From Bin107 sp965221655 (lineage in GTDB: Bacteria; UBA8248), in contig OZ244906.1 in the NCBI GenBank assembly GCA_965221655.1, positions 434,001 to 498,000 of the forward strand: a DNA stretch of 64,000 bases. The letters are read 5' to 3'. This document shows, in pieces, positions 33,887 through 42,272 of this stretch. A program made the position numbers and the translations under genes. Positions within the stretch are counted from its first letter, which is position 1. Every line of letters begins with the position of its first letter. The notes under the pieces are model-generated. The model made no database searches and was not told where the DNA came from. It saw nothing but the letters and a program-made list of their open reading frames with translations.

Positions 33887-34747
33887 ATGCTTTTCGAGCA
33901 GATGACCATCCTCGGCGTGGGCCTCATCGGCGGTTCGCTGGCCCGCGCCGCGCGTGAGAGAGGCCTGGTCGCGCGCGTCGTCGGGGCCGGGAGAAGCCCG
34001 GCCAACCTCGAGCGCGCCCTGGCCCTCGGCGTGGTGGAGCGCATCGAGACGGATCACCTCGCCGCCGTGCGCGGTTCCGACCTGGTGGTGGTGTGCACGC
34101 CCGTGCGGGCCGCCGTGCGGGTAACGGAGGCGATTCTGCCGGCGATGGTTCCGGGCGCGACTCTCACCGACGTCGGCAGCGTGAAGGCTCCCTACGTGCA
34201 GGCGGTGGAGAAGATGGATTTGGGCGGTGTCAGGTTTCTTGCCGCTCACCCCGTCGCGGGTTCCGAAAAATCGGGGGTGGAAGCGAGTTTCTCCACCCTC
34301 TTCGAGGGGCGCCAGACCATCCTCACCCCCACCGCGCGCACCGCGCCCGAGGCACTGGAAAGTCTGCGCGCCTTGTGGGAGGGGGTGGGCGCACAGGTGG
34401 AGGTTCTCGACCCCGAAGCGCACGACCGCGCCATGGTGGACATCAGCCATCTGCCGCACCTGCTCTCCTACGCGATGATGAACGCCGCCCTCGACGGCCA
34501 CGGCCTTCCCTACGCGGCGGGGGGTTTTAGGGATTTTTCTCGCATCGCCGCCTCGGGTCCCGAAATGTGGCGCGAAATCTGCGAGGACAACCGCGAGGCG
34601 TTGCTGGGCGGGCTCGACAGGTTCGAGGAGAGGCTCGCCGAGCTGCGCCGCTTCGTGGAGGAGGCGGATTCCGACGCACTCGAGCGCGCGTTTCGCCGGG
34701 CGAAGGAAGGCAGGGACGAGTGGGCGCGCAAGAAGGGCTGGGCTTGA
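33887..34747 (+). CDS. tyrA: Prephenate dehydrogenase
   Basis: Oxidative decarboxylation of prephenate (or arogenate) for tyrosine synthesis, 286 residues. Rossmann motif ILGVGLIGGSLA is at about 9, TDVGSVKAPYV near 98, HPVAGSEKSGVEAS near 122, and the C-terminal GGFRDFSRIAASGPEMW near 207. ATG 33887 is favoured by AAAGGA with 7-base spacing; a TTG at 33881 lies too close to that site. Its TGA stop overlaps the TTG start of cmk (TTGA). Monofunctional: no mutase or EPSP synthase domain. Confidence 0.94.
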   Translation: MLFEQMTILGVGLIGGSLARAARERGLVARVVGAGRSPANLERALALGVVERIETDHLAAVRGSDLVVVCTPVRAAVRVTEAILPAMVPGATLTDVGSVKAPYVQAVEKMDLGGVRFLAAHPVAGSEKSGVEASFSTLFEGRQTILTPTARTAPEALESLRALWEGVGAQVEVLDPEAHDRAMVDISHLPHLLSYAMMNAALDGHGLPYAAGGFRDFSRIAASGPEMWREICEDNREALLGGLDRFEERLAELRRFVEEADSDALERAFRRAKEGRDEWARKKGWA

Positions 34748-35457
34748 GCGGGGGGGAGCGCCGCAAGTCGGCGGGCATCGTCATTCCCATCGACGGCCCC
34801 GCGGGCTCGGGCAAGAGCACGGCGGCCAAGGGAATCGCCGAGAGGCTGGGGTTCGACTACCTGGAGAGCGGAGCGCTCTACCGCGCGGTGGGCTACCGGG
34901 TGCTCCGGGAGGGCGCCGGCGGCGATTTCGAGCCCCGCGCCGTCGCGTGTGCACGGAACCTGCGCTTCGCCTGCCGCAAGGAGGGGGGCGTCTGGAAGAA
35001 CTTCCTGGATGGCGAGGACGTAACCGGCGCCCTGCGGGACGAAGAGGTAAGCGACGCGGCCTCGCGGGTTTCCTCCCTACCCGGGGTGCGGGAGGCGCTT
35101 CTGGATTTTCAGAGGGGTTTCGGGCGTGCGTGCGGCGCCGTCATCGACGGGCGCGACATCGGCACCGTCGTCTTCCCGGACGCCCGGCTCAAGTTCTTTC
35201 TCGACGCGGACGTCGAGGTGCGCATCGAGCGGCGCTTCGCCGAGTTGAAGGCCAGAGGACGCGCTTTCGATCCCGCGCGCCTGCGTACGGACTTAAGGCG
35301 CAGGGACGAGAGGGACCGCAACAGAGCGAGCGCGCCGCTGCGCAAGGCCGAGGACGCGGTGGAGATATGGACGAGTAAAATGGGCGTTGACCAGGTGCTT
35401 GCCCTCATGCTAGATACAATCCGCCGCGTTTACGGGGAAGTCATTGAGGATGCGTGA
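34744..35457 (+). CDS. cmk: Cytidylate kinase
   Basis: Phosphorylates CMP and dCMP; 237 residues. P-loop IDGPAGSGKSTAAKGIAERL is at about 17-36, LESGALYRAVGY near 42, VIDGRDIGTVVFPDA near 134 and RRDERDRNRASAPL near 186. The only start before the P-loop is TTG 34744, overlapping the tyrA stop in the four bases TTGA, which implies translational coupling. Its place between tyrA and rpsA is conserved in many proteobacteria, although the usual aroA between tyrA and cmk is missing here. Confidence 0.94.
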   Translation: MSGGERRKSAGIVIPIDGPAGSGKSTAAKGIAERLGFDYLESGALYRAVGYRVLREGAGGDFEPRAVACARNLRFACRKEGGVWKNFLDGEDVTGALRDEEVSDAASRVSSLPGVREALLDFQRGFGRACGAVIDGRDIGTVVFPDARLKFFLDADVEVRIERRFAELKARGRAFDPARLRTDLRRRDERDRNRASAPLRKAEDAVEIWTSKMGVDQVLALMLDTIRRVYGEVIEDA

Positions 35458-35465
35458 GTTGTGGG

Positions 35466-35494
35466 TTGATTCTCTCCCTGAAGGCGTGTAGGGT
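35466..35494 (+). promoter_or_regulatory. Weak candidate promoter for rpsA
   Basis: TTGATT at 35466-35471, 17-bp spacer, TAGGGT at 35489-35494, in the 134-base gap between cmk and rpsA. Confidence 0.3.
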
Positions 35495-35591
35495 TAATTT
35501 TTTCATCCATTTGGTGCCGGTAACTGCGCGGGCGATGGCGTCCGGGCCGTGGCGGCGATTTTCTTTCTCCCCGATGAGGTAACGCAAACAG

Positions 35592-37523
35592 ATGAATGAG
35601 ACTCCCTCCAACCCGCCCGTCGATCTTTCGGCGAAGGTGGCCGAATTGCTCCCCGATGCAGTGGATCCCGACTCCCTCTCTCCCGAACAGATGGATGATT
35701 TGTACGCCTCCACGATGCAGGTGAAGGACGGAGAAATCATCGAGGGCACCGTCGTGGGGCTCGAAGGCGATTACGTGCTCGTGGATGTAGGCTACAAGTC
35801 CGAGGGTTTCGTGTCGCGCTCCGAATTTCCCGGACGCGGCCGGGATCTCAGCCCCGGAGACAAGGTGGAAGTCTTCGTTGAGGAGCGCGAGGACGACGAC
35901 GGCCTCATCGCACTCTCCAAGGAGAAGGCCAACCGCATCAAGATATGGGATCGGATCAGCAAGGCCCACGAGGAGGACGAGATCGTCCAGGGCGAGATAA
36001 TCGCCCGCATCAAGGGAGGCCTCACGGTCGACATCGGCCTCAAGGCCTTCCTGCCGGGCTCGCAGGTCGATTTGCGGCCCGTGCGGAACCTCGATCAGTT
36101 CATCGGCAAGACCTTCGACATGAAGATCATCAAACTCAACAGAAAGCGCGGGAACATCGTACTCTCCCGCCGCGTTTTGCTTGAGGGCGAGCGCGCCGAA
36201 CTCAAGCGCGAGACGCTCGCGCATCTCACCGAGGGGCTGGAGAAGGTGGGTGTCGTCAAGAACATCACCGACTACGGCGCGTTCATCGACCTGGGCGGCA
36301 TCGACGGCTTGCTCCATATCACGGACATGTCCTGGGGGCGGGTGAGCCACCCAAGCGAGCTTCTCTCCATCGGCGACAGCGTGAAAGTCGTCGTCCTCAA
36401 GTACGACAAGGAGCGCGAGCGCGTCTCGCTGGGTCACAAGCAGGTTACTCCGGACCCCTGGGAGAACGTCGAAATCAAGTACCCGGTGACGGGCAAGGTG
36501 CGGGGCCGCGTCGTCTCCATCACCGATTACGGCGCGTTCGTCGAGTTGGAGCAGGGTGTCGAGGGCCTCGTGCACGTCTCGGAGATGTCTTGGACGCGGC
36601 GCGTGCGCCATCCCTCCAAATTCGTCGCGGTGGGCGACGTAGTCGAAGCCGTCGTGCTGAACCTTGACAAGGAGGGGCGCCGCATCTCCCTGGGCATGAA
36701 GCAGGTGGAAGCCAACCCCTGGACCACGGTGGAGGAGAAATACCCCGTAGGAACGCGCGTGGAGGGCAGCATCCGCAACCTCACGGAGTTCGGCGCCTTC
36801 GTGGCCCTGGACGAGGGCATCGACGGCCTCATCCACATTTCGGACATCTCCTGGACGCAGCGCTTCAAGCACCCCTCCGAGGTGCTGCGCAAGGGGCAGG
36901 AAGTCGAAGCGGTCGTGCTGAGCGTGGACATCGAGAAAGAACGCCTCTCCCTGGGGATGAAGCAGATTACGCCGGACCCGTGGGACGACATCAACGACCG
37001 CTACGCGGTGGACGACGACATCGAGGCGAAAGTCACGAAAATCACGAACTTCGGTGTCTTCGCCGCTCCGGAAGACGATTTGGAGGGGCTGGTCCACATT
37101 TCCGAGCTCGACGCGGAGAAGGTCCGGGAGCCCGAGGACGTCGTGCAGGTGGGCGACGTATTCAGGATGCGGGTCATCAAGATCGATCGCGAACAAAGAA
37201 GGCTGGGCTTGAGCATCCGCGCGTTCGTGGAGGCCACGGGCGAGGACCCGGTTGTCAGCCGCGCGCCCAAGCCCGTCGAGCCGCCCCCCGAAGAGCAGGG
37301 TGAGGAGGGGGAAGACGCACCCGAGGCGGCAGAGGCCGCTGGGGTCGAAGCGTCCGCCGCGGAGGAAGAGTCCGCTGCGGTCGAGGCGTCCGCCGCAGAG
37401 AAGGAGTCCGCTGCGGAAGCCGAATCCGAAAGCACGCCGGAGGCGGCGGAAGAATCCACTCCCGAGGAGGCTTCGGCCCCAGGGGAGGAGGAAGACGAGG
37501 CGCCGGCCGAAAAGACCGAATAA
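35592..37523 (+). CDS. rpsA: 30S ribosomal protein S1
   Basis: RNA-binding ribosomal protein that helps unfold mRNA at initiation; 643 residues. Six S1 domains can be read: about 46-115 (IIEGTVVGLEGDYVLVDVG), 132-200, 217-285 (VKNITDYGAFIDLGGIDGLL), 302-372, 389-459 and 476-545. The third to sixth have the canonical TDYGAFV/DGLxHxS pattern. An Ala/Glu/Ser-rich tail of nearly 100 residues follows, with a 36-bp imperfect tandem duplication near 37348-37419. RBS GAGGT precedes ATG 35592. The neighbours cmk and ihfB are the usual ones. Confidence 0.96.
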   Translation: MNETPSNPPVDLSAKVAELLPDAVDPDSLSPEQMDDLYASTMQVKDGEIIEGTVVGLEGDYVLVDVGYKSEGFVSRSEFPGRGRDLSPGDKVEVFVEEREDDDGLIALSKEKANRIKIWDRISKAHEEDEIVQGEIIARIKGGLTVDIGLKAFLPGSQVDLRPVRNLDQFIGKTFDMKIIKLNRKRGNIVLSRRVLLEGERAELKRETLAHLTEGLEKVGVVKNITDYGAFIDLGGIDGLLHITDMSWGRVSHPSELLSIGDSVKVVVLKYDKERERVSLGHKQVTPDPWENVEIKYPVTGKVRGRVVSITDYGAFVELEQGVEGLVHVSEMSWTRRVRHPSKFVAVGDVVEAVVLNLDKEGRRISLGMKQVEANPWTTVEEKYPVGTRVEGSIRNLTEFGAFVALDEGIDGLIHISDISWTQRFKHPSEVLRKGQEVEAVVLSVDIEKERLSLGMKQITPDPWDDINDRYAVDDDIEAKVTKITNFGVFAAPEDDLEGLVHISELDAEKVREPEDVVQVGDVFRMRVIKIDREQRRLGLSIRAFVEATGEDPVVSRAPKPVEPPPEEQGEEGEDAPEAAEAAGVEASAAEEESAAVEASAAEKESAAEAESESTPEAAEESTPEEASAPGEEEDEAPAEKTE

Positions 37524-37732
37524 GGCTCGATTCGTCATCTCCCCGTAACATTTGGGGGATATGGTGGGTTTTGCAGGGCAGGGCCGGAGCGCAGGCATTT
37601 TCCGTCTGGCGGTGGCGCGGCCGATAACCCCGTTTTGCGGGTGGCCAGCGACGCGGAGCACAAACGCCTCGCGGCGAGATTCATGCAGACAATGGTGCGT
37701 TCATCGCACTTGCTGAAAAGGTGGCATTTTCC

Positions 37733-38122
37733 ATGACCAAGGCCGAGCTGGTTGAACGTATAGCCCGCAAGATCAACCTCACGAAAAAAGATACCGAGCG
37801 CGTCGTGAACCTCGTGCTCGGCAGCATCATCAACGCCCTGGCCGAGGACGACAAGGTGGAGTTGCGCGGTTTCGGCAGCTTCCGCGTGCGTTCGAGAAAC
37901 AGCCGCGACGGACGCAACCCCAGGACGGGGGAGGCGGTGGCGATTCCGCCCAAGAAAGTCCCCTTCTTCAAGGCAGGCAAGGAACTCAGGCAAATAGTCG
38001 ATCAAATCGGGGAGACTCCTTTCGCGGATGACGGCGTGCCGCCCGACTCCCCGGGCAGGAGCGCGCCGGCACAGGCAGATGCCTACGATGAATCGTCGGA
38101 AAACGACTCTTTGTTCAGGTAA
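37733..38122 (+). CDS. ihfB: Integration host factor / HU-family DNA-binding protein
   Basis: Nucleoid protein of the HU/IHF family, 129 residues from ATG 37733 (RBS AAAAGGTGG, 8-base spacing; the GTG at 37721 overlaps the RBS). It starts MTKAELVERIARKINLTKKD. The DNA-binding arm is GFGSFRVRSRNSRDGRNPRTG with IPPKKVPFFKAGKEL after it. Position after rpsA supports the IHF beta subunit. A C-terminal extension of about 35 mostly polar residues goes beyond the standard 90-95 length. The 209-base gap before it has a small TCCCC/GGGGA hairpin but no clear terminator. Confidence 0.9.
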   Translation: MTKAELVERIARKINLTKKDTERVVNLVLGSIINALAEDDKVELRGFGSFRVRSRNSRDGRNPRTGEAVAIPPKKVPFFKAGKELRQIVDQIGETPFADDGVPPDSPGRSAPAQADAYDESSENDSLFR

Positions 38123-38185
38123 GACGATTTCTCAGGCGCAGCCGTCCTTGAACGTGGTACGTCCCGCCGCTCGGAAGTTTTTCTC

Positions 38186-38713
38186 ATGAACAGCAAGCGC
38201 ATCGCTCGAGGATGCGTGGTGGTTCGCCGGGGCGATATTACCGAATCCGGGGTGGACGCCGTCGTCAACGCGGCCAACAACCATCTGTGGATGGGTGCGG
38301 GCGTGGCGGGCGCCATCAAGAAAAGGGGTGGGGAGGAGATAGAGACCGAAGCGGTGTCGAAAGGCCCGATTCGGGTGGGAGAAGCCGTCATCACGGGTGG
38401 AGGCGGGCTCCCCGCCCGGCACGTCATTCACGCGGCGGGCATGGGGCAGGATTTGCGCACCTCGCCCGACATCGTCGAGGCCTGTACCCGTGCAAGCCTC
38501 GCAGTGGCCGAGGAGAACGGGCTTGCGAGCATCGCATTTCCCGCTATCGGAACGGGCGTCGGCGGGCTCGACGCGCGAACGGCAGCCTCCCGTATGCTTG
38601 CGGCTTGCGCCGCACACTTCCGGGCGCGACCGGGTTCCCTCGCGCGCGTCGAGTTCGTTCTTTTCTCAGAAGCGGACCTGGCCGCTTTTCAGGAAGCACT
38701 CGAAGCGCTTTGA
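38186..38713 (+). CDS. Macro domain protein (O-acetyl-ADP-ribose deacetylase-like)
   Basis: 175-residue single macro domain. Ligand-binding elements are VVRRGDITESGVDAVVNAAN (about 12-31), HLWMGAGVAGAI (about 33-44) and FPAIGTGVGGL (about 118-128). Relatives such as YmdB hydrolyse ADP-ribose derivatives. NAANNHLWMGAGVAGAI differs from the NAAN..LxGGGGVDGAI core of YmdB (WMGAGVAG for LGGGGVDG), a pattern of an uncharacterised subgroup. No ADP-ribosyltransferase partner is adjacent. ATG 38186 has a weak RBS. Confidence 0.88.
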   Translation: MNSKRIARGCVVVRRGDITESGVDAVVNAANNHLWMGAGVAGAIKKRGGEEIETEAVSKGPIRVGEAVITGGGGLPARHVIHAAGMGQDLRTSPDIVEACTRASLAVAEENGLASIAFPAIGTGVGGLDARTAASRMLAACAAHFRARPGSLARVEFVLFSEADLAAFQEALEAL

Positions 38714-38788
38714 TTCCGGGGCGGGGCGGCCCTCTTTGCCGCTCGCCCGCACGCCCGCCCGGTGCCGCCGGAACCCGCCCCCGAAACC

Positions 38789-39778
38789 ATGATCAGTCGC
38801 CCGCCGCGGGATTCCCGCCCCATCGTCCTGCTCGTGGGCACCACCTGTTCGGGCAAGACGGCGTTGGGCGTGGCGCTCGCCAGACGCTTTCGGGAAGAGG
38901 GGACGTCCCTCGAGATAGTGGGCGCCGACGCCAGGCAGATTTACCGCGGGGTCGGCGTGGGTACCGCCGCCCCGAGCCGCGCGGAGCGCGGCGACGTGCC
39001 GCACCACATGCTCGAGGTTGCCGCACCGGGGGAAGCCTACAGCGCGGCGCGCTATGCGCAAGAGGCGCTCGCCTGCGTGGAGGACGTCTACGCCAGGGGC
39101 GCATGGCCGCTCGTGGTGGGCGGGAGTGGCTTGTATGTCCGTGCCCTGGCGGAGGGCTTGTTCGACGGCCCCGAGGCACGCCCGGAGATAAGGAAGCGCC
39201 TGGAGGCGGAGGCGTCCGAACGCGGACGCGCCGCCGTGCACGCGCGCCTCGCCGCCGTGGACCCCGAGACGGCGGCCGGGTTGCACCCCAACGACCTGCG
39301 CCGGGTGGTGCGCGCCCTCGAGGTGTATGAGGCGACGGGGTGGCCCGCCTCCCGCCTGCGCGCGGAACAAGGTGCGCCCAGGTTCACCTCTCCCCTCTAC
39401 GTTGGCCTCGAATACCCGGTGGAGGTTCTCGCCCGTCGCATCGAGCAAAGGGTGCAGCGTATGCTCACGGAAGGCATGATGGACGAAGCGGAAACTCTGG
39501 CCGCGATGCACCTCACCGGCGCGCGCGTTTTTGAAGGGTTGGGCTTTCGGGAGGCGCTCGCGCTGCGCAGGGGGCAGATGGACGCGGAACAAGCTGTGCG
39601 GGAGATATCCCGCCTGCACCGAAACTACGCGAAGCGCCAGCGCACCTGGTTCCGCAAGATGAGCGGCGTACACTGGCATCGCGCCCACGGCAAGCCGGCA
39701 GACGTCTTGCTCGATGAGGTGCACGAGCGGGTAGTGCGCTATCTGGCCTCCTGTCCGCGTGTGGAGGGTTTTTCTTGA
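38789..39778 (+). CDS. miaA: tRNA dimethylallyltransferase
   Basis: Adds the isopentenyl group to A37 of tRNAs reading UNN codons; 329 residues from ATG 38789. P-loop VGTTCSGKTALGVALA is near residue 13, DARQIYRGVGVGTAAPS near 44, GGSGLYVRALAEG near 112 and the C-terminal QRTWFRKM near 288. An upstream GTG at 38762 would add 9 residues; neither start has a clear RBS. The family usually has DSxQVYRxxDIGTAKP, so GVGVGTAAP is a mild variant. The stop overlaps the aroK TTG start (TTGA). Confidence 0.93.
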   Translation: MISRPPRDSRPIVLLVGTTCSGKTALGVALARRFREEGTSLEIVGADARQIYRGVGVGTAAPSRAERGDVPHHMLEVAAPGEAYSAARYAQEALACVEDVYARGAWPLVVGGSGLYVRALAEGLFDGPEARPEIRKRLEAEASERGRAAVHARLAAVDPETAAGLHPNDLRRVVRALEVYEATGWPASRLRAEQGAPRFTSPLYVGLEYPVEVLARRIEQRVQRMLTEGMMDEAETLAAMHLTGARVFEGLGFREALALRRGQMDAEQAVREISRLHRNYAKRQRTWFRKMSGVHWHRAHGKPADVLLDEVHERVVRYLASCPRVEGFS

Positions 39779-40314
39779 GCGTCGTGCTCATCGGTTTCAA
39801 GGGATGCGGAAAGTCGACCATCGGGCCCTTGCTCGCCCGCGAACTGGGGTTCGCCTTTGAGGATATCGACGCCCTCGTCGAACAAAGGCATTTCGAGCAG
39901 ACGGGCGAGCGGCTCGGATTTCGCGATATTTTCAAAAAAAGGGGTGCGCTCTCTTTTCGGGAGATGGAGAGCGATTTGCTTCGTGAGCGCCTCGGGGGAG
40001 CGGGGCGCGTGTTTGCCCTCGGCGGCGGAACGCCGATGGCCCCGGGTGTCGGCCCTCTGCTTGCCCCCCACTGCGTGGTATACCTCCGCGTGGAGGAGGA
40101 CGTAGCCGTCGAGAGGGTGCGCGCGGAGGGCTGGCCCGCCTATCTGGAGGGCGAGGCGGACCCCGAGCGCGCCTTGCGTCTGCTTTTCAAAAAGCGCGTT
40201 CCGCGATATGAAGAACTCGCGAACCTGATTGTCGACAACGCAGCCCCACCGCAGGAGGTCGCCGGGACGGCGGCGTCCGGGGTACGCGCCGCTCTCGGCG
40301 CGCGCAAGAACTAG
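39775..40314 (+). CDS. aroK: Shikimate kinase
   Basis: Phosphorylates shikimate on the way to chorismate; 179 residues. P-loop LIGFKGCGKSTIG is at about 5-17, the shikimate-binding DIDALVEQ near 30, FREME near 61 and LGGGTPMAPG near 80 (family GGG). The lid arginine is probably in the RAEGWPAYLEG region. The start is TTG 39775, overlapping the miaA stop as TTGA. aroC starts 11 bases downstream, so successive parts of the shikimate pathway are linked. Confidence 0.92.
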   Translation: MSVVLIGFKGCGKSTIGPLLARELGFAFEDIDALVEQRHFEQTGERLGFRDIFKKRGALSFREMESDLLRERLGGAGRVFALGGGTPMAPGVGPLLAPHCVVYLRVEEDVAVERVRAEGWPAYLEGEADPERALRLLFKKRVPRYEELANLIVDNAAPPQEVAGTAASGVRAALGARKN

Positions 40315-40325
40315 AGAGGAGCATC

Positions 40326-41399
40326 GTGTCCAACACGTTTGGTCGGTTGTTTCGCTTCACGACCTGGGGAGAGTCGCACGGCCCCGCACTGGGCGTCGTG
40401 GTGGACGGCTGTCCGGCGGGTCTGCCGCTTGAAGAGGCCGACTTGCAACGCGACCTGGATCGCCGCAAGCCCGGCCAGAGCCGGGTGACGACCCAACGCA
40501 AGGAGGAGGACCGCGCGGAGATTCTCTCCGGCGTCTTCGAGGGCAAAACGACGGGACACCCCATCTCGGTGCTCATTCGCAACAAGGACGCGGATTCGAG
40601 CAAGTACGAACCATTGCGCAACCTGTTTCGCCCCGGACACGCGGATTTCACCTACATCCAGAAGTGGGGGATTCGCGACCACAGAGGCGGCGGGCGCTCG
40701 AGTGCGCGGGAGACGGCCGCACGCGTGGCGGCGGGAGCGATAGCAAAAAAACTCCTGGCGCGCCTCGGCGTCTCGATTCTGGGCTACGTCCACCAGGTAG
40801 GGCCTGTGGAGTGGGACGGGCAGCGCTTCGAGGCGGAGGAGATAGAGCGCAACGTCGTGCGCTGCCCCGACGCCGAGACGGCCGCCCGCATGGAGGCCGT
40901 CATCCTCGAGGCGCGCAAGGCGGGCGATTCGGTGGGCGGGGCCATCACGGTGTGTGCGGAGGGCGTGCCCGCAGGCTGGGGTGAGCCGCTCTACGGACGC
41001 CTCGACGCCGACCTCGCCGCGGCGATGATGAGCATCAACGCCGTCAAGGGCGTGGAAATCGGCTCGGGCTTCCGGGCGGCGGGAATGCGGGGCTCGGAGA
41101 ACAACGACCCCTTCGAGATGCGCGATGGCGTGCCCGCCGTGCGAACGAACAACGCGGGCGGGGTTCTGGGGGGCATATCCACGGGCGCGCCCGTGGTGGT
41201 GCGCTTTGCGGTGAAGCCGACTTCTTCCATACTCCTCGCCCAGGACACGGTAACGACGTCGGGCGAGAAGACGAGCGTCCGGGTCGAGGGGCGCCACGAC
41301 CCCTGCGTGGCCACACGTGCGGTGCCCATCGGCGAGGCGATGATGGCCCTCGTGCTGGCGGATCACTGGCGGATGGGCTTGGGCAGCCGCATCGACTAG
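40326..41399 (+). CDS. aroC: Chorismate synthase
   Basis: FMN-dependent last step to chorismate; 357 residues, standard length. N-terminus FGRLFRFTTWGESHGPALG, then GQSRVTTQRKEED near 48, DHRGGGRSSARETAARVAAG near 120 and NAGGVLGGISTGAP near 276 are all family signatures. GTG 40326 has RBS AGAGGAG with 5-base spacing. It supplies the chorismate used by trpE and by the pheA/tyrA branch in this window. EPSP synthase (aroA) is not seen here. Confidence 0.97.
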   Translation: MSNTFGRLFRFTTWGESHGPALGVVVDGCPAGLPLEEADLQRDLDRRKPGQSRVTTQRKEEDRAEILSGVFEGKTTGHPISVLIRNKDADSSKYEPLRNLFRPGHADFTYIQKWGIRDHRGGGRSSARETAARVAAGAIAKKLLARLGVSILGYVHQVGPVEWDGQRFEAEEIERNVVRCPDAETAARMEAVILEARKAGDSVGGAITVCAEGVPAGWGEPLYGRLDADLAAAMMSINAVKGVEIGSGFRAAGMRGSENNDPFEMRDGVPAVRTNNAGGVLGGISTGAPVVVRFAVKPTSSILLAQDTVTTSGEKTSVRVEGRHDPCVATRAVPIGEAMMALVLADHWRMGLGSRID

Positions 41400-41439
41400 T
41401 TTTGTCAACAAGGCTCGATTCTCTACCGGGGAGAACAGG

Positions 41440-42237
41440 ATGAAACTCGGCGTCGTGGGTCTGGGCGTCATCGGCAGGGAGGTCGTGCGCGCTGCGGACG
41501 CGGGAGAAATTCCCGTCGAGGTGCCCGTCGCCACCACCCGCACGCCCGAGAAGGCGGAAGAATTTCTGGCGCGCCTCTCCCGTCCGCCCCGGATGACGGA
41601 CCTCGCGGGCGTGGCCGAAGGCGCCGATGCCGTGCTCGAAGCTTCGGGTGGCGACACGGTAGAGGCGATTTGCCGCGCCTGCTTCGCGCGGGGCAAGGAC
41701 GTGATTCTCAACTCCGTGGGCGCGCTTCTGGAGCGCGACGACCTGGTGGAGAGCGCGAAGTCCAGCGGTTCGCGGATATTCGTGCCATCGGGAGCCATTA
41801 TCGGGCTGGACGGCCTCAAGGGCGCCTCGGCGGGGAAGATGGAATCCGTCGTCATGACGACCCGCAAGCCGCCCGCGAGCCTGCGGGGGGCTCCCTACAT
41901 CGAGGAGCAGGGCATCGATCTGGATGCCATCACCGAGCCGACGGTCATTTTTGAGGGCAACCCCCTGGAGGCGTGCAAGGCGTTTCCCGCGAACGTGAAC
42001 GTTTCCGCCGCGGTGAGCCTCGCGGGCATCGGACCGAGACGCACGAAAATACGCATCCTGTGTGACCCGACGGCCGAGCGCAACGTCCACGAGGTCGAGG
42101 CGGCGGGAGAGTTCGGGCGCTCGTTCATTCGCATCGAGAACGTACCCTCCGAGAACCACCGAACGGGCATATTGACGTATCTCTCCACGTTTTCCTTTCT
42201 CCGGACGCGAACGTCCACGCTCGTCGTCGGCACCTAG
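41440..42237 (+). CDS. nadX: L-aspartate dehydrogenase
   Basis: NAD(P)-dependent oxidation of aspartate to iminoaspartate, the first step of NAD synthesis in organisms lacking nadB; 265 residues. Rossmann motif VGLGVIGREVV is at about 6. GAIIGLDGLKGA near 117 and the C-terminal ENHRTGILTYLSTFSFLRT (His near 233, the probable catalytic histidine) are family signatures. RBS GGGGAG upstream of ATG 41440. No nadA or nadC is adjacent. It could also act as an aspartate-producing reductive aminase. Confidence 0.85.
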   Translation: MKLGVVGLGVIGREVVRAADAGEIPVEVPVATTRTPEKAEEFLARLSRPPRMTDLAGVAEGADAVLEASGGDTVEAICRACFARGKDVILNSVGALLERDDLVESAKSSGSRIFVPSGAIIGLDGLKGASAGKMESVVMTTRKPPASLRGAPYIEEQGIDLDAITEPTVIFEGNPLEACKAFPANVNVSAAVSLAGIGPRRTKIRILCDPTAERNVHEVEAAGEFGRSFIRIENVPSENHRTGILTYLSTFSFLRTRTSTLVVGT

Positions 42238-42272
42238 GCGCACGACGCGACGCTTCGCATGGAGGCGTTTTC

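Noticed and set aside
35430..37661. 743-codon minus-strand frame opposite rpsA
   Set aside because: Composition mirrors the S1 repeats on the other strand; no domain or RBS. Treated as a shadow.
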